A stretch of DNA of 64,000 nt, from contig NC_056525.1 of the NCBI RefSeq assembly GCF_019175285.1, positions 132,733,060 to 132,797,059 on the forward strand, read 5' to 3'. Positions 36,157 to 46,449 of the stretch are shown here, in pieces. The DNA comes from Sceloporus undulatus. Lineage: Eukaryota; Chordata; Lepidosauria; Squamata; Phrynosomatidae. Position numbers and translations under genes: made by a program. The number at the start of each line of letters is the position of its first letter. Position 1 is the first letter of the stretch. The notes beneath the pieces are model-generated. The model worked only from the letters and a program-made list of their open reading frames with translations, was not told where the DNA came from and ran no database searches.

Positions 36157-36897
36157 GTGAGTTTCATGCATGCCATGTGCCCTGGACAGATTCTATCCCA
36201 TAATTAGAGATGACTGTGGTTTTCAAGCCTGACTGTCAGTGTAACCACCAAGTTTTAAATGGGTTTGTCTTCTGAGCCTATAAGGTCCCCCCCTCCCCTT
36301 TTGGCCTAACTCCTATCCGTAAAAAAACCCTTTGACATATACAACTTAAAACAGGCAATTTTTTTCCTTTACTCCTTATTTGTTTGGCTAAAGTGAGTAC
36401 AGTATAGTAGCAGAAAGTGATCACATCCTGGGTTCAAACCTTACTTCGGCCATGAACTCTCATTAACTACACAGAAACCACTACAGGTAAAACCAGACAA
36501 GAGTCTCACCTGCAGTTTACTAGTAAAACAGTTTAGCTTCCTTCCACTTCTTTCCCATGTTGTGATACAAATGTGGGGAGACCTGCACCTCTTGGCAACT
36601 TTTTTTCTACTTTCCTTTCCACCTTAGTTTTCAGTACCCTGCTTGCTGGGTACTGAGAGGCAAAAGTGCTCTTTTGATAAAGAAAGGGGAAATTACCAAT
36701 CCGTAGAGAAATGGAGTAAACATGATACATTTGTTGAGGAAATGTTGAGGCTTGGAAGTGTCAAGACACTGATTATAATGCTCATCTCTTTTAAACTCTA
36801 GCATCAAATACTTAATCTACACCTGGCAGTGAACCCTCAAAGATCAGTTACCATACACAGAATGTTCATATTATCTAATGTCAATTCAAGCACAATC
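36157..36897. other. PCDH12 intron 2, unassigned part
   Basis: No repeat or exon recognised before the MITE at 36898. Confidence 0.4.
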
Positions 36898-37452
36898 AAA
36901 GGCCCAATTCAGACCAGCGCTTTGCGCTGGCCTGGCCACGTACTAGGGTTGCGTGGGGACAGAGTGTCTGCATGCCCTGCAACCCTAGTACGTGGCAGAG
37001 GCGTCATCATGGCAGCCTCCCATCTACATGGGGGCTGCCATGATTGCATCACACATGCACTGCATCCAAACGGCGTGGCACGTGCATGATATCTCTGCAC
37101 TTCCCAACAGCATGGGAAGGAGTTCCGAAACAGAGCTCCTATTGGGAGCTGCCTTGTTCCTGCATCCACCAAACGGCTGCGGGAATGATGCCAGGGACAA
37201 AGGGGCCAGGTGGCTCCTTTCTCCCATGGCTGTGGCACCCAGGGTGTCCAGGGGCATGAAGCCCCAAGGACACCACTTTTCTGCACCACCGAGAAGCAGC
37301 ATTTTGACACTTCTCCGTAGTCCAGAAAAACTCTGGATTGGGGCCGCAGGGCTGCCGGTGAGGTTGCCCTACCCCCAGCTTGGAGATAAAAGGGGTGCCA
37401 CAGACCCGGCCCTTTGGGGCAGCTTGTACCGCGCCTCAATTTCCTTTAGGTT
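36898..37452. mobile_element. GC-rich palindromic MITE, family D, longer copy
   Basis: Starts AAAGGCCCAATTCAGACC. Nested inverted repeats include CCACGTACTAGGGTTGC with GCAACCCTAGTACGTGG, and CATGGCAGCCTCCCAT with GGGGGCTGCCATGAT. The right end is GGGGCAGCTTGTACCGCGCC. The high GC makes long spurious frames on both strands; none shows a domain. Confidence 0.75.
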
Positions 37453-38308
37453 TTAGTGGCCCCATGTGCCCTATCTGAAACAGCAATTCATGAGCCTCCT
37501 CTCCTGTAGTAGGGATAGTTGCTGAAATTACTAATGGAGGCCATGCCTTCTGTTAAGGAACCAGCAGTAGTGCTAGATGCTTCTGATTTTGCTGAAGTGG
37601 GGTACAGTATATGCTCAATGATTGCTCTTTCCCCTTCATTGCTGGAGAGGGTGAATTATTAGGCAGTTCCTACTCTTGCAGAGCTGGGCTGGCTTAGAAC
37701 TCAGAAATACTGCTGCCATGCCATTTCTTGATTGGCCTTTTAATATTATGCACTCTTTTAGTATGATGCTTTTTTTCTGGGCATGTACACAAAACTTGGT
37801 GAGTATTTCCCATCGGTATTCCCAATCAGCAAAGCTTCTGTCAAAACTCATCAGAAGGTACCCAGCCATGTTTTTGGGTACCAAAGATACCAGTTCAAAA
37901 CACATGATATTTCACTGTATTGTTCACATTTGTAATTCATGAGATGTAGGTGAAACAGGTCAGGAAATCACCAAACAATATGGTGTTATTGGTGGAGTTG
38001 TTATATGATACCTTGGTCTCAATTAGGAATAATAAACCCATATGATTAAATTTAAGAAACTGGAATGTGTTTATTAGCACATATGCTTATTCATTTTTAT
38101 CCAGTGCTGCAATTGAGTATATACATTTCTAGTTATTAAGCTTCCCACCCATGGATCTACACAAGGAAGAATTCAGTTAAATGCCATGTAAAGTGGTGAC
38201 ACAATATAAGTAGTAGATGATGATAAGTATGATAACCTAGTTGGCCTGGCATCTCTCTTGTTGGGTGGTAAATTAGCTCCATTGTATTAAACTTCTTTTT
38301 CTCTCCAG
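37453..38308. other. PCDH12 intron 2, remainder
   Basis: Unassigned unique sequence. The overlapping frames at 37636-37942 on both strands have no splice or domain support. Confidence 0.4.
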
Positions 38309-38421
38309 GAACCCCCACCCAAATGTGGAGGATCTCATAACTAAGGCGGACAATGAGAATAGGCATTGTGACCTGGAGCTACTAGGAGAAGAACTTGGGA
38401 ACATTTTAGATTGTCCATCAG
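38309..38421 (+). CDS. PCDH12: PCDH12 cytoplasmic exon 3
   Basis: 113 nt, acceptor TTTCTCTCCAG, donor GTGAGA. It reads NPHPNVEDLITKADNENRHC then DLELLGEELGNILDCPS. In human PCDH12 the acidic block around [20 protein letters not shown] sits here, and the LLGEELGNILD helix aligns with it. Entry uses two bases from 36156 and exit leaves one base. No interruption. Confidence 0.9.
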
Positions 38422-38514
38422 GTGAGACATACTCATTCATGATTTTTCTACTTTAGTGGAGCTAAGTGTCAGGAGCCATATGTTGACTGTCCTGATACTT
38501 TCACATTTCCAAAG

Positions 38515-38550
38515 GTGAATGGATGAAAGAACAGCCAGCCAGCCTTGCAG
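38515..38550 (+). CDS. PCDH12: PCDH12 36-nt micro-exon
   Basis: A very short exon with acceptor ATTTCCAAAG and donor GTACG, encoding GEWMKEQPASLAG across its two split codons. One base is taken from 38421 and one left for 40424, so including or skipping it preserves the frame. The human protein has comparable length between DPSTG and the PAWMARLS block. It could be alternatively spliced. Confidence 0.7.
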
Positions 38551-40423
38551 GTACGTTTCTTTACTAAAAACATATTTTAGCCTCTAACCCAAACTTAGTG
38601 ATAATATAATGTTATATTATCTATGAATTGGCACAGAAAGAGAGTAGCACATTGTTAGGATGCTTTTGTAGTGGCCAATGCAGTCACTAAAATCCTTAGT
38701 TCATACTGAATGAATAGTTTCCTCTGCTTCTGCTAGGAATGGGAGGGCAAGGAACTATACCAGACACTGAAGCCTCATCCTTGTTGTGAACAACCTGCCC
38801 ACCACTTTGCAGATAAAATTGCTTGTACCCGCTTAGATACTATAGTTAGTATAGACCCACCGGCTTCCACTTGTACAGACTACTGACCAGGGCTAGTTCT
38901 AAAGAGCATACCTTTATAAAGGGCATGCCCTTGTTACAACAGCTTAGTTGGCTGTCACTCTGTTTCTGGGTACAATTCAAAGTGCTGGTTATGCCCAAAT
39001 CCCATATGGCTTAGATCTGGGTCATCTGAACTGTGGTATTCTTCCATATGAACCTACCTGGTTTTTGAGATCTTGAGCAGAGGCCTTTCTCTTCGCCAGG
39101 GCCGGCTCTAGGTATTTGGCCGCCCTGGGTGAGAAGTATTTTGGCATCCCCTGTCACCCCTCATAATTTGGCACCCCCTGTCACCCCTGGATTTCTGCTG
39201 TTTCGTTTGTTAAAGCTAAACATGACATGAAACTTAAGTTTAGTTAATATAAGTAGTTTGTTTCCTTTTGTTAAAGTTTTAGCTTTCAGCTTGTATTGTC
39301 TCTGTAGCCTAATTTATTGCCTTTTATAGAACAACATTCTTTTTCTGATTTCTGATTACGTAATGATAAAAGACATAGGATACAGGGCGGCTGTGTGCCC
39401 CCATCCCCTAAGATAACATAATAATAAATAGAGTACTACAACTAAAACTTCCTCTTTACTTAGTTTAAAACTTGTCATAGGAATGCAACACAGTATCAAA
39501 CATTCAAAATCAAGCATAAACACTGAAACACTACTGCATGATCACTACCAAAAATGCAAAACACAAAACAGTAAACTCAAGATGACTGGCATTCTGTGTT
39601 GTGGCACCAAGGGTAAGGTGGGTGGGCAGCGAGAGGAGAGGAGGTGGCTGTTGACTTTGAGGTTACATTCAAGGCGTATGCGGAAGGAGGAGGATGTACC
39701 ATGTGACCGTACCACGGACACAGGAAGGCTTACATTTATGTTTTGGCCATTGTACAAAGAAACTGTCATACTGTAGCTTGCTTTTATGTTGCTTGCTGTA
39801 ATGAGTTTTCACTTTAATATTATTTAATTACACAAAAAATCATACAAAAAATTACTGCCTTAACCATACTTGGAGGATGCAGCAGCTACATGTTGGAAGT
39901 AGCAGTGTGCAATAAATATCGCCGAAGCTGCTTTCTCCATCTGTAATCACGGTTTAAAAGCTATGTGTAGTTATCTCTTATGTCTCCTTGAGTCCCAGGG
40001 CTGGGGAAAGTAGGAAATGAATAAGTAATCTAAATACAGTAAATGAATAAATAAATAATTCCTAATGAAAGAAAATATTATTAGGTTCCCTAATACCTAC
40101 CTCTAGTATATGAGAATTTCCTAGGCATTGGAATGGGGGAAGTACAGCGTAAAAAGTGTACACATTTTTTAAAAGGGCAAAAACAAATGGGAACACAGTG
40201 GGAAGAGCAGCCTTCCAATGGTCTATGGGAGGCCAATGTGTGCTACCTTAATCCCCAGCAGTTGACCATCCCTGGGGTAGAGACTTGCCTTTTAAACCTA
40301 TTATTTTAAAGGAGGACCAGAAAGTTGAATTCTATGATCAGTGGGATTACAGAGCTCATGTGGCCTTGAAGTTTTTTTCCCCTTCATAGAAATTTAACTA
40401 ATCTGTTCTTGCCCCACTTGTAG
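38551..40423. other. PCDH12 last intron: L2 scrap and DNA-element remains
   Basis: 38930-39100 reads as an L2 ORF end (TTTCTGGGTACAATTCAAAG, TGCTGGTTATGCCCAAATCC). Directly after it, GGGCCGGCTCTAGGTATTTG and doubled TGTCACCCCTCATAATTTGG text at 39100-39190 resembles the end of a hAT-type element whose other end I could not place. The rest is unassigned. Confidence 0.5.
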
Positions 40424-40815
40424 GGCCGGGCATGGACCAGCAGACTGAAGCAGGTCCAGCATGGATGGGCAGGTTGTCCATTCCTCTATCACTTGACTAC
40501 AAGGATAATGTTGTATCACCAAGCACATTATTGTTTCCAGTGAGCCAGGAAACCAGAAACAGAGACGCGCCTCAAACTTTTGAGACCTTTGGCAAAGCAA
40601 CTGGATGCAAAGTGAACACAGCAGAGCCCGGGCTGGCAAGCACCTTCCTCTCTGAAATGGGCACTCTGTTTGAGATGATCTTGGCTCAGAATCCCCGACC
40701 CCAAATGGATTCATCCTTGGACTTCTTGCCACAAGTCTCAATATGTAGCCAAACCCTAGATCTGGATGGAGATGTTTTGGGAGCTAACAGAGCTTTGAGC
40801 CATAGAACATTTTGA
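40424..40815 (+). CDS. PCDH12: PCDH12 terminal coding exon
   Basis: Acceptor CCCCACTTGTAG, stop TGA at 40813-40815. It reads PAWMGRLSIPLSLDYKDNVV then SPSTLLFPV, TFETFGKATG and GLASTFLSEMGTLFEMILAQ, followed by VSICSQTLDLD. Human PCDH12 ends [23 protein letters not shown]...TFQTFGKAE...LASTFVSEMSSLLEMLLEQ...LSVCGRTLSLD. Entry phase fits the micro-exon. The C-terminus after the last block is a little shorter than in human. This exon faces the DELE1 3' end about 1.5 kb away. Confidence 0.95.
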
Positions 40816-41541
40816 AAAAAAGGGTTTTCAATATAAAGGCCTCTCTGTGACTCCTAACTGCAACAGCAAGGATGTGTGAACAAACTCAGCTCAGGGAACA
40901 CTGCCTTTAAATCTTTTACATCCCAGGTACTATCAGCCAGTCTGCCAACCTTAGCAAATACCTTCTGACATGGAATTAAAACTGCAGAGGTCCTAACAAT
41001 CCTTCCTCATGAAACCATGGTATATGAAAATTGTGTAGGAGGTCTCAACTATTGCTAATATGCATGGGAGACTGAAAGGCAATTTGGAGCATAGGTGATT
41101 TTTCTCTTCAAACCTTTTCTGATTAAGATGATGGAATGGCAACATCTAAGCTTGATTCTGTTGTTTATGTCAGACTTTTAGTCTCTAGTTGAGACTCAAA
41201 CGAACTATGAAGATTCCATTTATAGTCTCATGAAACTTAAAAGCCAATCTTTGAGTTTGTTTCTTTAAAAATAGATAAACTCTCAGAAATCAAATGTTTG
41301 CTCCTAAACTCAATATCTATTTTTATTCTAACATATTATCACTGCTATTAAGAGAATTTAGCATCACTTGAGCTGTCTGAAATTTATGCACTTTACCATC
41401 AACCTTGGGCTTATATGACTTATTGCCCTCGTCCTAAATTTTCTCTTTTGAGAAATATAGGCAAAAACTATTTTTTTTCTCCCAAAAATAGAGTTCCTTG
41501 TGCAGCAAGAAAAATTCAATAACTAGCCTGCTCAAAGTACA

Positions 41542-41547
41542 AATAAA
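41542..41547 (+). promoter_or_regulatory. Candidate PCDH12 polyadenylation signal
   Basis: AATAAA in CAAATAAAAAATAAAAAATGG, about 730 bases after the stop codon. It is the first canonical hexamer on the plus strand after the stop that I could see. Confidence 0.4.
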
Positions 41548-42069
41548 AAATAAAAAATGGTTTCTGCAATATACTGTGGACTGCAGGACCAGTCCATAGT
41601 GGCTTAGAGTTAGTTTAAAAAAAACCTATTTATTATACTTGTTGCCTCCTTTACATTGGTCCTAATCCACATCTGCAAAGTTTCAGCAATACTTCAGCAT
41701 TGTGCTTTGAGAATCATTGTATCAGACTTTGTATCAGACACTGATTTTAGAATAGTGACAAAATTGTTTATTAAGTTTTATAACCCACAGACCTTCATGT
41801 TAATGAAGCAGATTTGCTTTCATTAGCATTCCTTGTGCAGTAACAAAAGAAAAGTGACTCAGTAGTCTGTTTACCTTTATAGTTAATTACCTAGATGAAA
41901 TATTTCCAGAGTACTACTTTTATGTTTGTGTAACAGTACAGTTCAACTCTGACATCTGTGGGAAACCCTCTCCTTCGGCAAGTCACCAGTTATGTTTCCT
42001 AGGGGCAGAAGATGGTATGTGAAAGAAGGAAAATAAGTGAGATAGAATGAGACAGAACACCAGAGCTTC

Positions 42070-42075
42070 TTTATT
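42070..42075 (-). promoter_or_regulatory. Candidate DELE1 polyadenylation signal
   Basis: AATAAA on the minus strand (TTTATT on plus), about 200 bases after the DELE1 stop. A compact 3' UTR would fit the tail-to-tail arrangement. Confidence 0.5.
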
Positions 42076-42275
42076 TGGCAGTGATATTAATTGATACGGC
42101 TCCCTGTTCACAATTTTTAAAAGAATCATCAAGAAACAAAGTATATATTTAGCATAAAAGGAAAACACATGCATCAAATGTCCATATGTTTTTTTTCTAA
42201 AAATGTTGATGGCGCCAGCCATGTACAGGTACCCTCTTCTAGAGGTCAGAAGAGAATGTTTGTTCATGGGCCATG

Positions 42276-42505
42276 TTAGCTTATTACTGTTCCAGGGGAC
42301 CAAGCTAAGGATTGTAGTTTGAGGGTGAGGCCATCAGAGAAAACTGGACTATGCTTACAGTTTACAGAGCCACTTGCTATATCACTCAGGCTTCCTGTGC
42401 TCCAGGACCGTAGTATGTTAAAAACTGGCTGATCCAAGCTCTGAAGACACGGACTGGATGAAAAAGTTCGCACTGCCTGTGGTAATAGATACCAACTGTG
42501 CATAT
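42276..42505 (-). CDS. DELE1: DELE1 terminal coding exon
   Basis: DELE1 is a mitochondrial protein. On mitochondrial stress OMA1 cleaves it, and the fragment activates the kinase HRI (integrated stress response). This exon has acceptor CATTTCTAG and stop TAA at 42276-42278. It reads QAVRTFSSSPCLQSLDQPVF and LRSWSTGSLSDI, similar to the human C-terminal region VTGLKSFSSPSLCSLNTLL...ASSTGNLGLL. Entry needs one base from the upstream exon, which 42730-42871 provides (G|AT, aspartate). No interruption over 75 codons. Confidence 0.82.
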
Positions 42506-42729
42506 CTAGAAATGAAAGAGAATATCACACAATTTTTTCAGCTGTAATAACATACACACTGCGAAGATTATAAAACACTTGTAAGTATTTGTTCCTTTTT
42601 GACTCTGTCCCAATTTCCTCACCATATTGAAAGTTTCTTCTTGCCCATCCTAACTTACTCTTCAGTAACTATCATTCTACACACCTTCCCCAACTTTGTT
42701 CAACAATAGCAGGTCCCTCAATCCAGTAC

Positions 42730-42871
42730 CTGCCATCTCCTCCTCTGTCATTACTTTCATTCTCTTCTGTACAGTCTTGTAACTTGCAGTATCTACTTGC
42801 TGGTAATGTCTTCTATGGATTCGAAGGCCGTTCTCATAGCAAGTACCCAAAGGACATTTTCTCGAGGAATT
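42730..42871 (-). CDS. DELE1: DELE1 last Sel1-repeat exon (divergent)
   Basis: 142 nt, acceptor TTGCATGTAG, donor GTACTG. It reads NSSRKCPLGTCYENGLRIHR then RHYQQVDTASYKTVQKRM and VMTEEEMA. The human counterpart is [20 protein letters not shown]...RCYQQSAALGNEAAQERL. The core LGxCYExGL, xYQQ and Q(K/E)R positions align. About six residues between the two halves of the repeat are missing relative to human. It ends with one base that completes the codon opening 42276-42505. Similarity is modest, but position, splice sites and phase agree. Confidence 0.65.
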
Positions 42872-43839
42872 CTACATGCAAACACATGTGTTTAAGATCC
42901 TTGGCACACAGAGAGAAAAACAGCAACCTCAAAGCAACTGTATACTTCCAATATTTAATAAAATTATTATTGTAAATTCTAAAACCATACTCTCTAGCAG
43001 TGCACAGGCAAATACACAAAAACTGGCCTTTTGGAGACCTTTTAGTCTTGGAGACTAAAGGGATTCGCTTTACTATGATGTAGGAGTAGCAGCAGCCTGC
43101 TGCTTTTTGGGGTCAGCGTTAATCCATTGTTCTGGAAACAGTTCTTGCAGTTGAAGGAACATGGGCTCCTCCTATTTGGCCTCTTGTTGACTTGGAAAGG
43201 AGCTGTAGGTAAAGTAAAGGTAAAAACCTGTACTGTAGGGATTTCTGTCATGCCAAGATAATGTGAGGAATGGGTCTAAATGAAGTGAACAAAATTATTT
43301 AGTTGCCTAAGAAGGCAGAGGGTATTTGAAAGTACTGGGTATCTCTAAAATATGGTAACAGACACAAGATTTTGACATTTCTCCCTCTAATTGGCATTTA
43401 GGCATAGATGATTGTGAAACTGTTGACAGGATAAGTAAAGGGGAAACAACTTAATTGGTTACTGAGCAGTCCTTGGATGAATGAGTGTATAACAATGCTT
43501 GGAACAAAGAAGGCAGCTAATCCCAGTACAGAGAGGTCTGTGATGGAAAGGAGGGGCATCTGTGAACGAGAGAAGATTGTGAAAAAGAGACAGATGGATG
43601 AGGCAGCTGGGAGTGAATGTTTACTGGATGTCTGAACTGACTGAAGGAAAAGGTCTGGCATAACTCCATTTGACTTTTGATATATGTTTGGAATTAAGAA
43701 CTGGAACTTGTTAAAACATTTATTGTTTTACAGGATATAATAAACTACATTAATAATCTTGTTATTTTGTGAACTTTGACCAGCATCATTTACCCTGAAC
43801 CAAGGGTTGGTCACACTTACCATGAAGAACAGAAAGCTG
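42872..43839. other. DELE1 intron; missing Sel1 exon expected between here and 46449
   Basis: No exon matching human [22 protein letters not shown] could be found. A minus-strand stretch near 43100-43215, after acceptor TTTACCTACAG, contains EEPMFLQLQELFPEQWINAD, which is only vaguely reminiscent and has no consistent phase. Confidence 0.4.
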
Positions 43840-44179
43840 CCATCCATAGTTTTTTGTGGGTTTTTTGGGGCTATGTGGCCATGTTCTAGAAGAGTTTATT
43901 CCCGACATTTTGCCAGCATCTGTGGCTGGCATCTTCAGAGAAGATTTATTTATTATTTATTTATTTACGGTATTTAGACTCCACCCTTCAGCCTTAAAGG
44001 CTCTCAGAGCAGCTTACAATTATTATTATTTTTAATTAGATGGTTTACAGATTGCTATGAAGATGCCAGCCACAGATGCTGGCAAAATGTTAGGAATAAA
44101 CTCTTCTAGAGCATGGCCACATAGCCCAAAAAACCCACAAAAAGCTATGGATGCCAGCCATGAAAGCCTTCGACTTCAC
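43840..44179. mobile_element. Fold-back element family A, both arms, with an inserted LINE tail
   Basis: The left arm (43840-43940) reads CATCCATAGTTTTTTGTGGG and GGCTATGTGGCCATGTTCTA to CTGGCATCTTCAGAG. The right arm (44058-44155) is its complement. Between them, 43941-44057 is a different sequence (TTATTTATTTACGGTATTTA, CTCTCAGAGCAGCTTACAAT) that looks like a CR1/L2-type 3' tail. Confidence 0.8.
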
Positions 44180-44899
44180 TAACATACATCATCCACAGTG
44201 AGATCATCTGGACACTGAGGATCCAAATCCAAAAAAGGTATTTTAAAGGAGGACTGAAAGGCAGAGTGTCAAGATATCAAGGCTAGGAACTGTGGGACCA
44301 GCCTTGGGAAGGATTACACTACAAAAAAAGTACAATTTTTGTGTGTGTGTCAAGCAGAAAGATTGAATGTTCCAGAGCAGTGGGAGGATTGATTCAGTGA
44401 TACAATTGAGTGATCCAGTAAGGAGACTTATTTGGTTCAGGTAAAGCCAAAAAGAAACCTTGTGTGTGGACAGTTGGCAGAATTGTGCCAGAAGTGGTGA
44501 AACGACCCAGTTAGAATATCTGAGAGTACAGTTTAAAAACAAAAGAGTAATATCGAGTTTAAAAATTGTGGTAACATACCATGAAGCTGTGAAAATACTC
44601 ATTTTAAGTACATTAGAAAGAGGTGCTACAAAGTTTAAAATTAATACAGTATAACCCCTGAAGTAAACACTGTAGTATAGTAGAGGGATTACGAGAAGGA
44701 ACCCAGTAAAACCAAAGAAATTGTCAGATCTAACATCCAAAGGATAAAGTGATTTCTGAGGTAAATGCTTGTGGTATTGTTGGAAATAAGAAGCAGGCAT
44801 AAAGGAAAGTGCTTTAGTTCTTATTACATGGTTTCCTGAGGTTAAAGTTTTGGGTAAGCGTAAGGAAATACTGACTACACCTCCCAAGAAAGTTAAGGC
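44180..44899. other. DELE1 intron, possible leading part of a retroelement
   Basis: A-rich plus-strand sequence directly upstream of the gypsy fossil. A long antisense frame (44243-44902) is only the shadow of this A-rich text. Confidence 0.35.
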
Positions 44900-45790
44900 C
44901 ACATTGGAAAGCTGAAGTTAAGGGGAAGAAGAAGTGAACAACAGAAACCACCGTTTCTGAAACTATAGTGGGGAAATACAGAAAATAAAAGGAAGACTTG
45001 AATTGTCTAAACTAGCCTTAAGAAAAAAGGAACTTCAGTGTGATGAAAAATTAGAAATTTTGGAAATGGAGACAGGGAAAAAATTGGAAAAGGAGAGAGA
45101 GGTGAGGGAGAAAAAGAGTTCACGAGATAGAGATGTATAACATGAAATTGAAGGAACTGGAATTAACAGCCATTTTAACTTCTAGAGCTACTAATGGTTT
45201 AACAGTAGCACTAATGATTCCACTCCACTTGATGTAAACAATTTCCAAAGCATTTCAAAGGTGGTACATTTGGTATTGCACAAGCACACTTTTTCCCAAC
45301 TTCTAGGAAGGATACAAGGTGTTCAGCATTCCACATGCACAGAGATGCAGCACCTATAGCTACTATAGAGTCACAGGAAGGTATGCAGATGATGTGACTA
45401 AGCAAATGGAAGAAATGTTGAAGATAGGAGCAATTATATCCTCAGAGAGCCCTTGGACATCATGTGTAATCCTGACTGAGAAATCAGACTACGCTATTAG
45501 GTTTTGGGTAGATTACAGAAAGCTCAACCTGGTGACCCAAACAGATTCTGCCCTGTGCCTTGATTAGATGACCTAGAATAATAGAATCATAGCGTTGGAA
45601 GAGCCCATAAGGGCCATCCAGTCCAACCCCCTGTCATGCAGGAATTCACAATCAAAGCACCTCTGCTTAAAGACCTGATAGAGAGAATGAGGAGGGCTAA
45701 GTACATCTTCAACATGGATCTAACAAAGGGATACTAGTAGGTCTCATTAAACCCAGAGGAACAAGCCAAGATGGCATTTATCATTCATGT
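44900..45790 (+). mobile_element. Ty3/gypsy LTR-retrotransposon fossil (gag-like and RT remains)
   Basis: A charged, coiled-coil-like gag-type region (about 44990-45150) precedes the start of a gypsy reverse transcriptase. The latter has a SPWTSCVILTEKSD then FWVDYRKLNLVTQ block near 45440-45545 and a YIFNMDLTKGY block near 45700. A CR1 3' fragment (45578-45665) is inserted between the RT blocks. No LTRs, integrase or envelope could be recognised. Clearly broken in several places, probably five or more, and old, since another decayed element sits inside it. Confidence 0.75.
45578..45665 (-). mobile_element. CR1 3'-end fragment inside the gypsy fossil
   Basis: AATCATAGCGTTGGAAGAGC and CATCCAGTCCAACCCCCTGT, ending AATCAAAGCACC. 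The same CR1 text as at 1303, 46915 and 58985. Confidence 0.85.
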
Positions 45791-45799
45791 ATCCATTTA

Positions 45800-46045
45800 T
45801 CCTCCCACAACCTGAGAAGGAATGACTCAATGGAAAAGACAATAATTCTAGCATAGGTGGAGGGATGTAGAAAGAGAGGAAGATCACATGCTGGATGGAT
45901 GGATGGATTCTATTAAGGAGCACACAGACATGAATTTACAGGACCTAAGCAGAGCAGTTGAAGACAAGGGAGTCTTGGAGATGTCTCATCCACAGGGTTG
46001 CCATGAGTCAGGATCAACTTGAGGGCAGTTAACAACAACAAAAAG
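45800..46045 (+). mobile_element. RTE/BovB LINE 3' end
   Basis: Sense-strand text reads as the BovB ORF end (EDHMLDGWMDSIKEHTDMNL, SRAVEDKGVLEM) followed by CACAGGGTTGCCATGAGTCA, GGATCAACTTGAGGGCAGTT, AACAACAACAAAA, the standard RTE 3' terminus. Confidence 0.8.
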
Positions 46046-46449
46046 ATTGTTTGAGTCCACAGTTCTGCCTAGAAATGCCCCTTCTAGTTTTCAGAGATTA
46101 GATTTCAGAGACATATGTATGCTGCCTGAACTGATTAGGCCCATCTCATCCATCTTAAGCTGTAAATGCTGATTTCTTTCTTCCTCAATTCTGTTTTGGG
46201 GTGTATATTCTAGGCATGTAGTGCCCACTAAAAATAATTAAATGTAAGAAAATGAGTAAAGAGTTGCACAGTCTGCACTATAATGCATTGACCAAAAGAA
46301 ACCTGGCTGGCAGCTCAACATACAATCATGATATATACACAAAGCTAAACTCCTGGGCCAAAGGAAAGGATTCTTGTCACTTCTAACTCTTTTGGGAGAC
46401 CTATCTTTCTTCTGAATACTACATCAGCACACTACTAATTTATAGTCAC
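46046..46449. other. DELE1 intron, no recognised element
   Basis: Unique AT-rich sequence up to the donor of the exon at 46450. Confidence 0.4.

Larger units (their letters stand above)
40816..42275. other. Convergent 3'-end region between PCDH12 and DELE1
   Basis: Holds both presumptive 3' UTRs. No repeat is recognised, which is unusual for this window and consistent with transcribed UTR sequence. Confidence 0.5.

Noticed and set aside
36909-37456. Long overlapping frames on both strands
   Set aside because: They fall inside a GC-rich palindromic MITE; no domain, and both strands are equally open.
43042-43251. Candidate for the missing DELE1 Sel1 exon (EEPMFLQLQELFPEQWINAD)
   Set aside because: Only a vague resemblance; the required reading phase has a stop and no donor fits.
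44243-44902. 219-codon minus-strand frame
   Set aside because: A shadow of A-rich plus-strand sequence next to a retroelement fossil; hydrophobic by composition, no domain or splice support.
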